DNA of 64,000 nt from Epiperipatus broadwayi (taxonomy: Eukaryota; Onychophora; Udeonychophora; Euonychophora; Peripatidae): assembly GCA_028023455.1 (NCBI GenBank), contig JAQFVV010006502.1, forward strand, positions 620,001 through 684,000, read 5' to 3'. The first letter of the stretch is position 1. Each line of letters opens with the position of its first letter. The notes beneath the pieces are model-generated. The model was not told the DNA's origin, made no database searches, and saw only the letters and a list, made by a program, of their open reading frames with translations. Below are positions 26,452 to 38,400 of this stretch, in pieces. The position numbers and the translations under genes are program-made.

Positions 26452-26507
26452 TTAGTTACTGATTTCTTATATATATATATATATATATATAAGAAATCAG
26501 TAACTAA
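26452..26507. repeat. Perfect 56-bp palindrome
   Basis: TTAGTTACTGATTTCTTATA and its exact complement are joined through a TA run, centre near 26479.5, with no mismatch and no spacer. Confidence 0.95.
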
Positions 26508-26519
26508 TGTATCTATATT

Positions 26520-26526
<7 letters not shown>

Positions 26527-26569
<43 letters not shown>

Positions 26570-26572
26570 CTA
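26527..26572. repeat. (TA)n microsatellite
   Basis: TA array inside the family F foldback copy. Confidence 0.9.
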
Positions 26573-26586
26573 AATAAGTTACATAC

Positions 26587-26825
26587 ATTTAGTGTTTAAA
26601 ATGGTTAAGAAAGTTATTAAATTGAAAGAAAAAATATATAACAAATCCATTTACTTCTATTTAAAACCCTCTAATCACCACTCCATCCTTTTTGTCTTTT
26701 CAAAATATACATTACATATAAATATATAATTCTATAATTAAAACACTTAAAAAAAGGGAAAGTTTTTTGAGGAGAAGAGAGGCAAATCCTTGAAAATGAC
26801 TATAAATTAAAAATAGTTGAAACGT

Positions 26826-26886
<61 letters not shown>

Positions 26887-27494
26887 TTTTATAAAGAAAA
26901 GAGGAAAATGAGACTTTTAATTACTTGAAGTGTTTTAATTATAGAAAAAATATATACCATTCTCTCATAGTCATTACTTAAAATAAATGAAAGTTCTAAA
27001 AATAATTAACTGTGATATGTCAAGTTATTGAATATTTTTCATATTTTTCTGCATTCTGTTGCATATCTATCAAACAAGTTGACATACTGAAAAGGTAAGT
27101 ATTTCAAATAGTTTAGACTGGTATAGATTAGTTATATATATTAATTTCAGAAACTTTATTAAATTTAAATATATTAATTTTAATTTTAAAATTTTATTCT
27201 AACATGAAAAAAATTAAAAGTTAACCAACAAACTGATTTCTCAACTTCAATAAAATCATTTAAAAGCAAAATCATACCCAAAGTTATTTATAATGTATTT
27301 TTACTATTAACTTTTCACCTACAATTATCTTTCAAAAATTACCTCTTATTTTGTGATATTTTCATTTTACTTCACAATTATCAATTATTATTAAATCATT
27401 CAAATTTATCTATGTTGATTTTTTAAATTACACACACACATATATATATATATGTAATATAAATAAAATGTCCATTAATTAAAACAAAATTGTA
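26587..27494. other. AT-rich non-coding stretch with (TA)n at 26828-26882
   Basis: No gene. Contains one TA microsatellite of about 55 bp. Confidence 0.55.
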
Positions 27495-27601
27495 ATTACA
27501 ATAAAACAATAATAAGAATAACGGTTAAAAAAAAACTATTATAAACAATTCATAAATTCGCAGAAGTACTTTCGTTATTATTATTAGTGTTTTATTGTAA
27601 T
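27495..27601. repeat. Hairpin with ~29-bp arms
   Basis: ATTACAATAAAACAATAATA plus AGAATAACG on the left pairs with CGTTATTATTATTAGTG plus TTTTATTGTAAT on the right, with a loop of about 50 bp. MITE-like; no target duplication was identified. Confidence 0.7.
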
Positions 27602-29462
27602 ATATATATAATTTTAAAATATATAACTATACTAAAATTTTATCATATTGTTTTAATGCAACATTTATTATTAATAATTTTAATTGTAATTTTATCTTTT
27701 CAACTACTTTTTATAGAGTCACATCTTAACAACACATTAGTAATGCCTCTACATTTCTAAAATACTGATTAAAAATATTACTTCTGAATGCTGTGATAAT
27801 GTTAGGTGCTGCTACATGGTGACTTGAAGATTTAAGCTATTGATGTTGCTAAAGTTTAATAATATATTTATTTTTAAAAGAATCTCTTTTAATTAAATGT
27901 TGATTAATAAATATGGATTTTGTAAGTATATCAACTCTTCAAGACATTTTGTAATGTAATTAAATAACAGATTATTGCTGCAAAACTTTATTTTATTGAT
28001 TTAAAAAAAAGAAACCATTAGTTGTTACCAAATAAGTTATCATTTATCTAAAATTTATGTTTGGCATTTTGTTAATTTTTTTTAGCTTAATTTTATTTTT
28101 GACTATATTAATGAAAATATGAATGGTACAAATCATAAAAGAAATAAGAAACTGAAATTAATTTTCTCATATTACACAGAAGCATCATATAACAAATTCT
28201 TTATTGCTAAATTAAGATCAACAAATTTCTGCTGTAAAAAATAAAACATAAAATCAACCCTTATTTGTTCATTATATATTTTCTTAAGTACTATACACAT
28301 TGATTATGTGTAATGTTAGAAATTATGTGCAACTTTTCATTTTTATATGCTCTGCATGTGATATTTTCAACATAATAACTTTTTATATATGTTGATCAAT
28401 ATTTGTTCTATTATTTTTTTGCAAAATGATATTTTAATCTAAGTTCTGACAATAGCATACCTTATCCTGCACTTAAAAACAATTACTCTGCTTATTTCCA
28501 CATCTTTTTTTTATGTTCTCATGGCTAAAAAACTGACAACAGTTTGTGGAATAGTGATAATTTACATATTTAACATATAGACTAAACGTTATAAAAAAAT
28601 CAGTAGCAATTCAAGCCAGAATATAGATTTATTAATGACTTTATATTTGTTAGTCATTAACTGTATGGTTTGTGATTATTCAATTTATATAAAACAGCAG
28701 CTGTTAAACTTCTTTAAGAATCACAGGAATGCACTGGTCATGGGTTATTTTGAATCTATTGATGAGCCTCTAGTCATATATAGAAAGATCAAATTCAAGT
28801 GACATTTTTGTTAAATCTGGAAAAAAATTGTGACAGAAAGAATTAATAAAATGTTATGTAAGATTAGTATTAATTGTAGGTAATTTGGAATAAACATGTA
28901 AATAAAACAAGTGGATGAAATAAGAACGCTAAAGATAAGTATTACACAGAGAGTTATAGATAAGATTAATATTTTAAATGTATATCAATAAGATAATTAA
29001 TGATGTAACAAAATAAAAAATATAAAATGGGAACCTCAATAAGATAAACAGAGCTGGAGATATAAAATTAAAAAGAAAAAATAAGTTGGAAGTTGAGAAT
29101 TCATAATTTATATTTTTTGAAGAGTCCTTGAGAAAATGTTTATCTAATAAAAATGATGGAAAGATAATTATACTGAGCATGAACTTTGATATGAGTAAAG
29201 AAAACAAATATGTTGAAAAAGATAGTACAGGAATTGATATATATATAAACTAAAGAAGAAATTTGTTTCAGGATTTTAGAAAGGGGATAATTTTACAAAG
29301 TTAAAGAATCGGACAAGGGACATCACGATTTAGAAAAGAAAGCCCAAAATCAAATCATGATATATTTAAGACCTGACTTTTATTTAAATACAATAAATAT
29401 AACGAATATATGATTGGAAATAAATTATATCGATATATTCTTATAAATGTAAAAACTGATCA
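27602..29462. other. AT-rich non-coding stretch
   Basis: No gene is recognised. The open frame at 28974-29207 (minus) is hydrophobic by composition but matches no family. Confidence 0.5.
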
Positions 29463-29490
29463 TTTCATATATATATATATATATATATAT
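29463..29490. repeat. (TA)n beside family B unit
   Basis: TA run that ends where the family B unit starts. Confidence 0.9.
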
Positions 29491-29945
29491 TAGCATGCTC
29501 TTAATTTTACATATTTGTAAGTGCAAGCTATATATAAGTCATGTGACATCTGACTTGTTATTATTACTATTATTATTTTGCTGTTGTGGCTTTAGCTAAA
29601 TTAAAGGGCTAGGCCTACTAATATATGGAGTATCTGAATTAAGTTCAGGCCCATATGATTTTTTCAGTTGGAGAGCTGACTTTAAAGACATGTAGATGTC
29701 TAAAAGTTTCAGATCTTCTTCTAACAATTAACTTTTAGATAAATGCTTTGCTTGAGTTGGTTTTTTAAATCTAATGTCCCAACTCCTCACTGAAGAGACC
29801 CATAGGTCGAAACCGGTCTGGGGATGGGGACAATCCAAGATAAAAATGATTTGAATGCCATCTCTTGTAGTAGCATTTATCATAAATTAAAAAAAAAAAG
29901 CTTGTTTAGAGCTATTAGCATGCTCTTAATTTTATATATATATAT
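29491..29945 (+). mobile_element. HHR repeat family B, unit plus start of a second unit
   Basis: TTAGCATGCTCTTAATTTTA occurs at 29491 and again at about 29916, so a unit of roughly 426 bp is followed by the first bases of a tandem second copy. There is no open frame. A hammerhead motif lies at 29775-29832. TA runs bound it on both sides. The size, tandem start and ribozyme resemble retrozymes, the small non-autonomous retroelements that carry hammerheads. Confidence 0.75.
29775..29832 (+). ncRNA. Hammerhead ribozyme, family B copy 1
   Basis: The outer helix TGTCCC/GGGACA (29775-29780 with 29827-29832) and stem I TCCTCA/TGGGGA (29784-29789 with 29819-29824) enclose CTGAAGA at 29790-29796. Stem II is perfect (GACC/GGTC, loop CATA), followed by GAAA at 29809-29812 and a two-pair stem III (CC/GG). 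Cleavage would follow the GUC at 29816-29818. Every core position of the CUGANGA..GAAA..NUH rule is met, and this is the best-formed motif in the window. Self-cleavage is inferred from the motif. Confidence 0.88.
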
Positions 29946-30467
29946 AGCAATAAAATATAAAAAATTGAAAGAAATATATATTTTTAAACATGATTTAATT
30001 TAATAAATAAATTATGAAAAATGTGCAGTTTTTAACACATAATTGTCTTTTATGAGATAAAATTAATTGCAGTCGAATAAATTAAAAGAGTTAAAAAGTA
30101 TAAATAAATTATTTAGTTAGATTACAAACGAATTAATAATTTGTTTTAACAGCTTAAAATAATTAATTTCAAGGGGAGATTCGAACTTTGATAAGTAAAT
30201 TTATATGAACATTTACTCATTTTTTAAATTATAAATAGTTGTGTAAGATATTTTGCCGTAAAACCTATCTTTTAGCATTAATTCTAAATTGATATAATTA
30301 ATAAATTAATATATAGTATAAATAATTATCAAATGGGACAGAGCTGAAGCTATGACATTTTAACTTTGAACCCCAATCTGCCATTCTATCACTTCATCTA
30401 ATCTTGCAAAACATTATGAATTATTATATATTAAATATCAATAAAAGTTTTCTGATTAAATATGTAA
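29946..30467. other. AT-rich non-coding stretch
   Basis: No gene or recognised repeat. Confidence 0.5.
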
Positions 30468-30560
30468 ACTTAAGAGCATGCTAACGCTCTAAACAAGCTT
30501 TTTTTTATTATGATAAATGCTACTACAAGAGAAGGCATTCAAATAATCTCTATCTTAGAT

Positions 30561-30618
30561 TGTCTCCATTCCCAGACTGGTTTCGACCTATGTGTCTCTT
30601 CAGTGAGAAGTTGGGACA
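30561..30618 (-). ncRNA. Hammerhead ribozyme, family B copy 2
   Basis: Read on the minus strand: stem I TTCTCA/TGGGAA, CTGAAGA, stem II with one mismatch (GACA/GGTC), GAAA, stem III strand CCA then GUC, then the stem I partner. Compared with the copy at 29775 both sides of one stem I pair changed (C-G to U-A), a compensatory pair of changes. Confidence 0.82.
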
Positions 30619-30625
30619 TTCTAAT

Positions 30626-30683
30626 GTCCCAATTCTTCACTGAAGTCCCAACTCCTCACTGAAGTCCCAACTCCTCACTGAAG
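30626..30683 (+). repeat. Triplicated 19-bp ribozyme stem I segment
   Basis: TCCCAACTCCTCACTGAAG, or a close variant, occurs three times head to tail. The last copy runs into the working hammerhead core. The repeated unit is exactly the stem I 5' strand plus the first bases of the catalytic core. Confidence 0.9.
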
Positions 30684-30720
30684 AGACCCATAGGTCGAAA
30701 CCAGTCTGGGGATGGGGACA
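30664..30720 (+). ncRNA. Hammerhead ribozyme, family B copy 3
   Basis: Stem I TCCTCA (30672-30677) pairs with TGGGGA. CTGAAGA is at 30678-30684, stem II GACC/GGTC is perfect, GAAA is at 30697-30700, and CCAGUC carries the GUC cleavage triplet ending at 30706. The outer helix TCCC/GGGA is also kept. Confidence 0.85.
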
Positions 30721-30870
30721 ATCTAAGATAAAGATGATTTGAATGACTTCTCTTGTAGTAGCATTTATCATAATAAAAAAAGCTTGTTTAGAGCGTTAGC
30801 ATGCTCTTAAGTTTACATATTGGTAAATGCAAGCTATATATAAATCATGTGACATCTGACTTTTTATTAT

Positions 30871-31430
30871 TACTGATTAAATATGCTAAAATTTATTTTA
30901 GGTAAAAATGTTCTCTGACAAGTTGAACTATAATCCAGAAATGTTTTAGTAGTTGAACTAGTTAATTCGTTATTGCCCTAACCCACACAGGGATTAAATT
31001 TATGATACGGGTTGAAAATGAAATGCTAGATTAAATTATGTTAATAAAGTGGCATGCGATAGTCTATGATCAAGTGTTGTTCTTGGTCTAGAACTTTCAT
31101 TTCTTTGAGCTAGCAAAATACTGAATATATGTATACAAATCACATAAAGTATTTCTTATAGATTATTTATTACAATAAAACAGTAAAATAATTTTTAAGT
31201 AATTATTACAAAATGCACAAATACATTTAGTTACATTTAGAAACTTCTTAAATTGGAAACCGTTTATTGTTATTTTTGATATTTTATTGTTAATAATGTT
31301 TCGCTATATATAATATTGTAAAACAAATGTTTTCAAATAATGCGTTATTTTTTATTCTAGTGAGCTGAAAAAATATTAGCTGAGTTTAAATATATGTATT
31401 AAAATGATTTTGATGAACAGTATATATATA
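30871..31430. other. AT-rich non-coding stretch
   Basis: No gene is recognised. Confidence 0.5.
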
Positions 31431-31575
31431 TATAATATTCAAGTGTAAGTATATTGTCTATACTAGATTGACTGCAATTATAAGGGACTTGAACTCAGAC
31501 TTTCAGTTGTATAAGATGGAATAAATAGATGTAGGGAGCTTAAAAATTTGAGTTCCAGTTCCTTATAATATATAT
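31431..31575. repeat. Small hairpin related to family C repeats
   Basis: ATAAGGGACTTGAACTCAGA and the inverted GAGTTCCAGTTCCTTATAAT form a hairpin flanked by TA runs. The left part resembles the GAGGACTTGAACTTGAAGTT segment at about 63691, so it is probably a short relic of family C. Confidence 0.55.
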
Positions 31576-33307
31576 ATATTTATATATATATTGAAAGTAA
31601 TAATGCCATTCATTTCACTGTCAGTCATGTGATCTTCCAAATGTAGTGAACTTTTTTATATTGTTATGGGAATAACTGATAAGTATAGCAGTACATAAGT
31701 TTAAAAAAAAATACATAAAATAAAAATAGTATCTTAAAATAAAGTATTAAACATTATTATATTAGGTAATGTTCAAATTTTAGAATAAATTATTAAAAGA
31801 ATAGGTTTGTTGAAAATGTTTAAATATAAGAAAATCTAATAAATTGTATAAACTATGTTGTACTCAAAGAACTTGAGTTAGCAAGTCAATGTGAAAAAAT
31901 ATGCCAAAACAAAATTAGATTAATAGCACTAAGCTGTCTTTCAGTGAAGTTTCTCCAGAAACATAGTACAGAATAATATTCCTAGTTGGTTATCCAAACA
32001 TATAGTGGTCAAAAAATATGTAAATTTGTTATGCAAATTATATGTTTCATTTCTTTGATAGTGGGATGCAAGAGTTTTTTTTTGTTAATTGATTCTGGGT
32101 CCCGTGCAAGCACCCATACATCTTTAAATGTTTTTTTGCAATCATTCCTCTCTGTGCATACTGTTTTAACATTAGAAGAAGAAAAGATGTGATTCATAGC
32201 CATCTTGTATTCAACACAAATTGATTTGTGTTTGCCACTTTATTTTGCTTTTTTATATTCTTGTTAACCTGCCAAGTCAAATTCTTCAAGTATTACATAA
32301 TTATATAAAAAAAGATTAATCTTTGTGATTCACATCAATTATGTTAAAACTGTGCTCTTATCAAAGATGTGTATTGTAAAAAAACTCAATTAAATACCCT
32401 AGTGTTGAAAGAAATACATTTTAAATAATTAGATTAAAAACAAGTTAATAAAATATTAAGCCTATTTTGAGATGTGGGATTTGAAAAGAAGAAAAAATTC
32501 AAGCAATTTAATATGTACAGAGTTTTGACAATTCAGTCAATTAAATAATGGCAGTGTTTTGAAGTTTATGTAATTAAAATAAAACAAAGTCATAAACATA
32601 TTGAAAATAAGCGATTATCAAAAATGTTTAAAAGAAAAGATCAAACCTATATTAAGTCCATTTTTTAAAAAAATAATTCAAGTTTCACTGAACTGTAATT
32701 AGGATGACAGTAAAAAAAATGAAAAACCACTGGCTGTGTGCAATATAACCTGGACTTCTTGAGAATCTAACCAAGTTATTTAGAATAAATATCTACTCAA
32801 AAGGAAGAAAAAATGCTTACATTTCAAATTTCAAAGATTGATAAATGACATTATAGCAACTTGTAATGAAAAGAACATAATTATAAATAGAAACAATTAA
32901 TGCATGTCAATGTGGGAAAAAATATTAGCCTGTAAAAAAAAAAAATTCTCACAATAAAATATAGAAAATTCTGGCTACAAAAATTTTGCTACATAAGTTA
33001 AAAATATTGTTTATTAATTAGTCTATTATTCTAACATATTGTCCATTTTAAGATTTATATTTTAGTTCTACCAACTGTATCTTATTATATATAGAGTGTT
33101 TACAAAATATAGTATTTAATTGATTGATTAGAGAAAGAAGTAAATGTTTTATTACTTTTTTTAAAAAAGGGTCAGCATTTGCTGATATGAATATATAAAA
33201 TGCTGTAGATGTACTTTAAACATTTAAATATACAATTTGCTTTATCTTTTCTTTTATTATCTCATTTTCACAGATATATTATTAAATCAGAGGAAAATTT
33301 ATATATA
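31576..33307. other. AT-rich non-coding stretch
   Basis: No gene is recognised. Overlapping short open frames on both strands at 31986-32203 have no domain signature. Confidence 0.5.
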
Positions 33308-33309
33308 TA

Positions 33310-34410
33310 CCTGGGTCTCGTTTTACACGATATATAGGTTCCTCAGGAAACACGCAAATGAAATCGTGCAAAAATAGATGTAACTTACATTGAAAAAGGG
33401 GGGGTGCAGTCTGTGATTTTTCAAAATTCACATAAAACCAAAGCACCAACATAAAATTACTTTAAAATTCGTGCAAAAAAAAAATAAGGAAATAAAATAT
33501 GACTAATAAAAAATTTCAAATTTGAAAAAAATTGATACAAGACAAACTTTTTTTAACTATAATATTTAATTTTATTCAAAATAATATATTTTATGCATAA
33601 TTTACAGTACAGTAATTTACATTTTTTTATACACATTTTAATTATTATCACTATTTGCTGAAAAACACGTTCGTTTGCAAACTGGTAAAAAATCAATTTT
33701 GAACAAGAGGAAATACAACTAGCACCAACTTCACACTCATGTTGTGTCAATGGTTTTCTGGTGACAATGTAATTAGTAATTAATCTTTGAGACGATGATT
33801 TTATTAATTGTTTATGAAACTAACAACTAAAAATTAAATTCTTATTTTTGTCTTTAATTTTTAATTTTCAATTTCGTTTAAAAATCAAATTTCACGTCAC
33901 ATTAATTTCAAGTCGCCGTAATTTTTAAATTGTTAATTACAATTAAAAATCAGATTTTAATTTTTAATTGTCAAATTTAATTGTGCCCACTGCTATTACT
34001 CACCTTTTAAAAATAAACTTGTGGACACTAAATGATTAATAATTGATTACATTCTTTTTTAAAAAGCAAAAACAGAATGTGATTTAAAATGCAAAATTAA
34101 CATGCGCAATGTTTGAACAAATTTACATTATAATCTTGTAAAATTTGATGTGTGTATACATAAAATGTGGAAATCATGATTTTAATTTCATTATTGCATA
34201 AAATCTTACTATTATAAAGCACTGAAAATATTGAAATTACTAAGATGAAAGTCGAATTCCAATAATATGCTATTACTTTCAATATAACATAAGTGCATGA
34301 AATTTATTATTTAAAGTAATAGCGCATTATCGGAGTTCGACTTCCGGTGAAACATGAATCGTGTAACTTCAAAATCATGTTAAATAAGTCCGCGTAAAAA
34401 CAGACCCAGG
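33310..34410. mobile_element. pogo/Tigger-like MITE
   Basis: Terminal inverted repeats CCTGGGTCTCGTTTTACACG (left) and CCTGGGTCTGTTTTTACGCG (right, complemented) are flanked by TA on both sides (33308-33309 and 34411-34412). TA targets and a 'CTCGTTTTA' terminus resemble pogo/Tigger elements. The 1.1-kb interior carries no recognisable DDE transposase; the open frames at 33553-33750 and 34097-34282 (minus) match nothing. A nested hairpin sits at 34248-34353. Confidence 0.75.
34248..34353. repeat. Nested hairpin inside the pogo-like MITE
   Basis: AGTCGAATTCCAATAATATG with CTATTACTTT pairs with AAAGTAATAG and CGCATTATCGGAGTTCGACT. The arms are about 30 bp with a few mismatches and a loop of about 45 bp. 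Confidence 0.75.
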
Positions 34411-34413
34411 TAT

Positions 34414-34597
34414 ATATGTCTTTGATATAAAAATAAAAAATATACATTATATACCAACTTACAATATTTATTTCTTATCACCCCCCATTCTTTCATACAT
34501 ATATATTACACATAGACATGATTGACTTTCAAATACATTATCATAAAAATTATTATATTCATGTGTGTGTTTGCACTGCTGATATATATATATATAT
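34414..34597. other. AT-rich spacer with short (TA)n
   Basis: No gene. A TA run at about 34580-34597 abuts the following repeat. Confidence 0.6.
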
Positions 34598-35410
34598 ATG
34601 ATAAACAAAAACAAGTTAAATTTTTTTAACCTGCCTATAGCTTGCATTTTATGATCATAGATGGAGCTTTATCAATATCTCTCTCAAGCTTGTTTACAAA
34701 AAATGCCGAGAGACAATCAAAAATTCAATATCTCTTTCAAATTGTCTCCAACCTTTAAACCATGGTTTCAAGCTAATTAGCTCCCATAAATAAAGGGTAG
34801 GAGAACTAGAAACTAGATCTAAATCCCAACTCTACTGAACAGCATTTATGTAAACTTCTATCAGCTTGAAAGCACAAATTTTTCAGATACGTAAATATCT
34901 TAAAATCCAGCTAAACAAACTAGATAGCTATATGGGTCTGAAATCAGTTCAGTTCCACCACATAGTAAAAAGGTTCTGCAGTCTATATATCATTGCTAAA
35001 ATCTTCAAAGGTACATGTATTATAAACAAAAATAAGTTAAAAATTTTATAAATGTACCTTTGAAGGTTTTAGCAATGATATAGATTGCAGAACCTTTTTA
35101 CTATGTGGTGAACTAAACTGATTTCAGATCCATATAGCTATCTAGTTTGTTTAGCTGGATTTTAAGATATTTACGTATCTGAAAAATTTGTGCTTTCAAG
35201 CTGATAGGAACAGTTTACATAAATGCTGTTCAGTAGAGTTGGAATTTAGATCTAGTTTCTAGTCCTCCTACTTTTTACTGATGAGAGCCAATTAGCTTGA
35301 AACCATAGTTTAAAGGTTGGAGATAATTTGAAAGAGATATTGAATTTTCGATTCTCTCTCAGCATTTTTTGTAAACAAGCTATTGGTAAAGCTCCATCTG
35401 TAATCATATA
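34598..35410. mobile_element. Diverged inverted dimer of family A (A')
   Basis: The left half (34598-35020, plus the start of a second unit to about 35040) and the inverted right half (about 35045-35410) are near-complements. They share AGAAACTAGATCTAAA, TTTTTCAGATACGTAAATAT and AGATAGCTATATGGGTCTGA with family A, at clearly reduced identity. The unit is about 420 bp. TA runs border both ends. The ribozyme sense again diverges from the centre, with 5' ends facing. Confidence 0.75.
35277..35330 (+). ncRNA. Probable relic hammerhead motif, family A'
   Basis: CTGATGA is followed by a short stem II (AGC/GCT with a G-U closing pair), GAAA, and a strand CC..GG leading to GUU as a possible cleavage triplet. 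I could not find a convincing stem I, and the left-arm copy has lost CTGATGA. It is probably inactive. Confidence 0.4.
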
Positions 35411-35465
35411 TATATATTATTTAACCAGGTGGGGTGGATTTGAACCCTGTTGGTCAGTTGGTTAT

Positions 35466-35467
35466 TT

Positions 35468-35563
<96 letters not shown>
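35466..35563. repeat. (TA)n microsatellite
   Basis: About 96 bp of TA. Two overlapping open frames crossing it are composed of Tyr-Ile repeats and are not genes. Confidence 0.95.
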
Positions 35564-35566
<3 letters not shown>

Positions 35567-36679
35567 ATCCAGAGATTACTGTAACCAATATTGGATTGGT
35601 TTTGTCTCTCAGAAATTTACGGATTATTTCAATGATAAAAAGTGTAAGTCACATTATTATTTTATTTTATTATTCTGAGAATAAAAGGCATAGCTGAGTA
35701 ATCTCAACATCTGAAGCTTGCATTGAACCAAAATTGTTATAAGGATGTACTAGAAGCATTAATTGATGCTAATTTTTATCAACACATTACCCTATGTATA
35801 ACAACCAATAAGATGTCAGTTGACTTATTAATGCACCAACATTTTTGCATTACTATACTAAGTTGTTTCAACTACAAATCTGAATCATTTTAAAAAGTGA
35901 TGAATTAAAAAATACAAAGATAGTGAAACGAATTTACAGACTTGAGCACTTTATATTACAATATTATAGAATAAATTAAAACTTTGGATTAATCAGAGGC
36001 AACTGGATGGTGATCAATAATATTACTGTTTGTGAACAGACCAAGAGATTGTTTGAATAACTTTTTTTTACTTAGTCTTTAGTGCTATTTTTGCAAAACG
36101 AGTTTATTACCAGAAAGTATGATTGATTGAATTCAGGTAAAAAAATTGAATTGTTTTTTGACGATTCCTGTTCACATAGGAACACTATTGAATATTCTTT
36201 TAAAATAAAGCATAAATTCTGTAATCAATAATCTGTGAATTTTTAATAGGAGATATATGTTTGTCTTTTAATTTTGTGCTTTTAAAATATGATTAAATTT
36301 TATTTTTTATTAAAATGTTTTGTGCAGTGTGGTCAGAAATTAATTTTATTTATGTTTCTTATATTTATTTTTAAAATTTTGCTCATAAATAATTATTTTG
36401 AATGGAAATTGTGACCTGAGCCATGGGTCTGAATGAATTACCTTTAACACCATGTAATTAAATTTATGGGATTTATATAATTAATGAACAAGTTTGTGAA
36501 ACCAATTAATTTATTATATCAAATGTCAGCAAATTGTATCATCCTATTACATAACTTGATATGAAAATAAATTACTTTATAGTGGGATAGTAATTTTTTT
36601 AAATAATATAAATAAATCAAGACTTATATAATATATATAATTCCATAAAATATGAAAAGAAAGAGTATTTTAGCATTTT

Positions 36680-36681
<2 letters not shown>
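35564..36681. other. AT-rich non-coding stretch
   Basis: No gene is recognised. Confidence 0.5.

Positions 36682-36766
<85 letters not shown>
36682..36766. repeat. (TA)n microsatellite
   Basis: Uninterrupted TA array of about 85 bp. Confidence 0.95.
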
Positions 36767-36771
<5 letters not shown>

Positions 36772-38400
36772 AATAGTATCTGTCACAAATTTTCTGTTAG
36801 AAAAGACCAAGAGGGAGGCTTCAGATTCACACTTTTATTTTTATTAACTTTAAAAATATTGAACCTTGCAAGAGATAGGATTAAACTCAAGTTGCATTTT
36901 AAAATCTTTGAAAAAATACTATAGATTGTGGCTTGAATATTTGGAAAGAGGTATTCTTTATGGTACTAATTGGATTATCAAAACATGATCTGCATAAGCA
37001 TGTGACAGTGCCTATAATGTTATCATGTAAGTTCAGTTGAATTGGATGAAACAAAAATGATTATGGATTTCATTATTTTGATCACATGTCATCTAATGAA
37101 ACATTGTTTGCAAAAAGTGTGTTAAGATTATTTTTCACTATAAAACAAAAATACGTAAGATCTTTACATTAAAGTTTAAACAATTTAAAGTTGTTCAGCC
37201 TGCGTTAAAAGTATTTCATAAAGCTGTTAGTTTATTATTAAATAAACTTATCTATAATTTTAATTAAGGTTTTGCTGATATCTGAATTTAGGAGTCATTC
37301 TTTATTACTCCATATCTTCTTTTGATAGAGTATCTTCATACTCTCAAAATTTTTATATTGAGGAATGATTGCAATAGTAATTTTTCAATTTTTTTCTAGA
37401 CTAGAAGTTTGTTCTTTAAGTTCTTTTTCTCAGTTTATTTAAATTTTCTGGCAGTTTCTGGAATTGTAGAATATAAATTTAATTTTACAATTTGAACAGA
37501 AACAATCAGTCTGACAGATTTACTTGGAATCTTTTGAGATTGTTCAGGTGTCTGTTAACTGGTATCTTCCCATAGCTTTCAATCCAAATATTAATTTGCC
37601 TTATCCAATTATGATCAGCATATTAACCATGACATGATTCTTAAGTAAATTGGTCTTTGAAAAACTGATTATTTTTCTTATTTAGCTATTTATCAAAGAA
37701 GTGACTGATTTTTGACGTTAGTTGACTTCCTATTGGAAGCAAAAACTGGCAGAAATTTAATAAATAGATAATTAGATGATGTATAATTTACTTAAAACGA
37801 AATCAACACTTTTTAAAAAATTAAAGATTGGGGTAATTTTAAATTTATTTGCTTATAAAATTTATTATATATCTGAGAAATTTATACATGAGAAAAATAG
37901 ATATTTGCAGTAAAATTACTAGAAAATTTAATATTTTTTTAAAAATAATTCCAGAATGAAAAATGAACATGGATTAAAATTTGCATGCAAAAGGTAAAAA
38001 AAATAATGCAACTATAAGTAGAATTTAATGACTTTTTGCACTTTTTTGATTGACTATACTTTTTCTGTTTTAAATAAAAAATTATAGAAAAAAAAAAGGA
38101 AAAATTTTAAATAAAGAGGATTTATGTATTTGATTTTGGTATTTTGCAATGATTAAAAAGAAATCTATAAACTTTTCAGTTAACTTTAAAACGATTTTAA
38201 ATGATAGATTTTAATAGCTTAAACTTTAATAAAAAATTCAAAGAATTTTGATGGGGAGTTCATAAAAAGGAAGGAAATTATTTTACCAGATGTAGTTTTA
38301 CAATCTAATAATTTATCTTCATTCGATCAAAAAAAAGTCCCTTAATACCTTAGGCAGTAAACTATTGGAAGTGAAAAATGATGACATATTCAAGTTAAAT
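36767..38400. other. AT-rich non-coding stretch
   Basis: No gene or recognised repeat. Confidence 0.5.

Larger units (their letters stand above)
26165..26586. mobile_element. Foldback element, family F, copy 2, split by TA repeats
   Basis: The left arm (TTAGTATGTGTATATAATTA, ATTGTTTGATAGTTTTCATT) and right arm (AAAACTTTCAAACAATTTAA, CACATACTAAATAAG) are inverted. They match the element at 3997-4330. The right arm is expanded by TA repeats, including the perfect palindrome at 26452-26507. No coding capacity. Confidence 0.65.
30468..30870. mobile_element. Inverted dimer of HHR repeat family B
   Basis: The left arm (30468-30618, read minus) and right arm (about 30622-30820, read plus) are near-complements. 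The outer ends share AGAGCATGCTAACGCTCTAA and its complement. Past 30820 the right arm runs into the start of a next unit (matching 29494-29565), so it is also partly tandem. The ribozyme-sense 5' ends meet at about 30620. No coding capacity. Confidence 0.8.
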
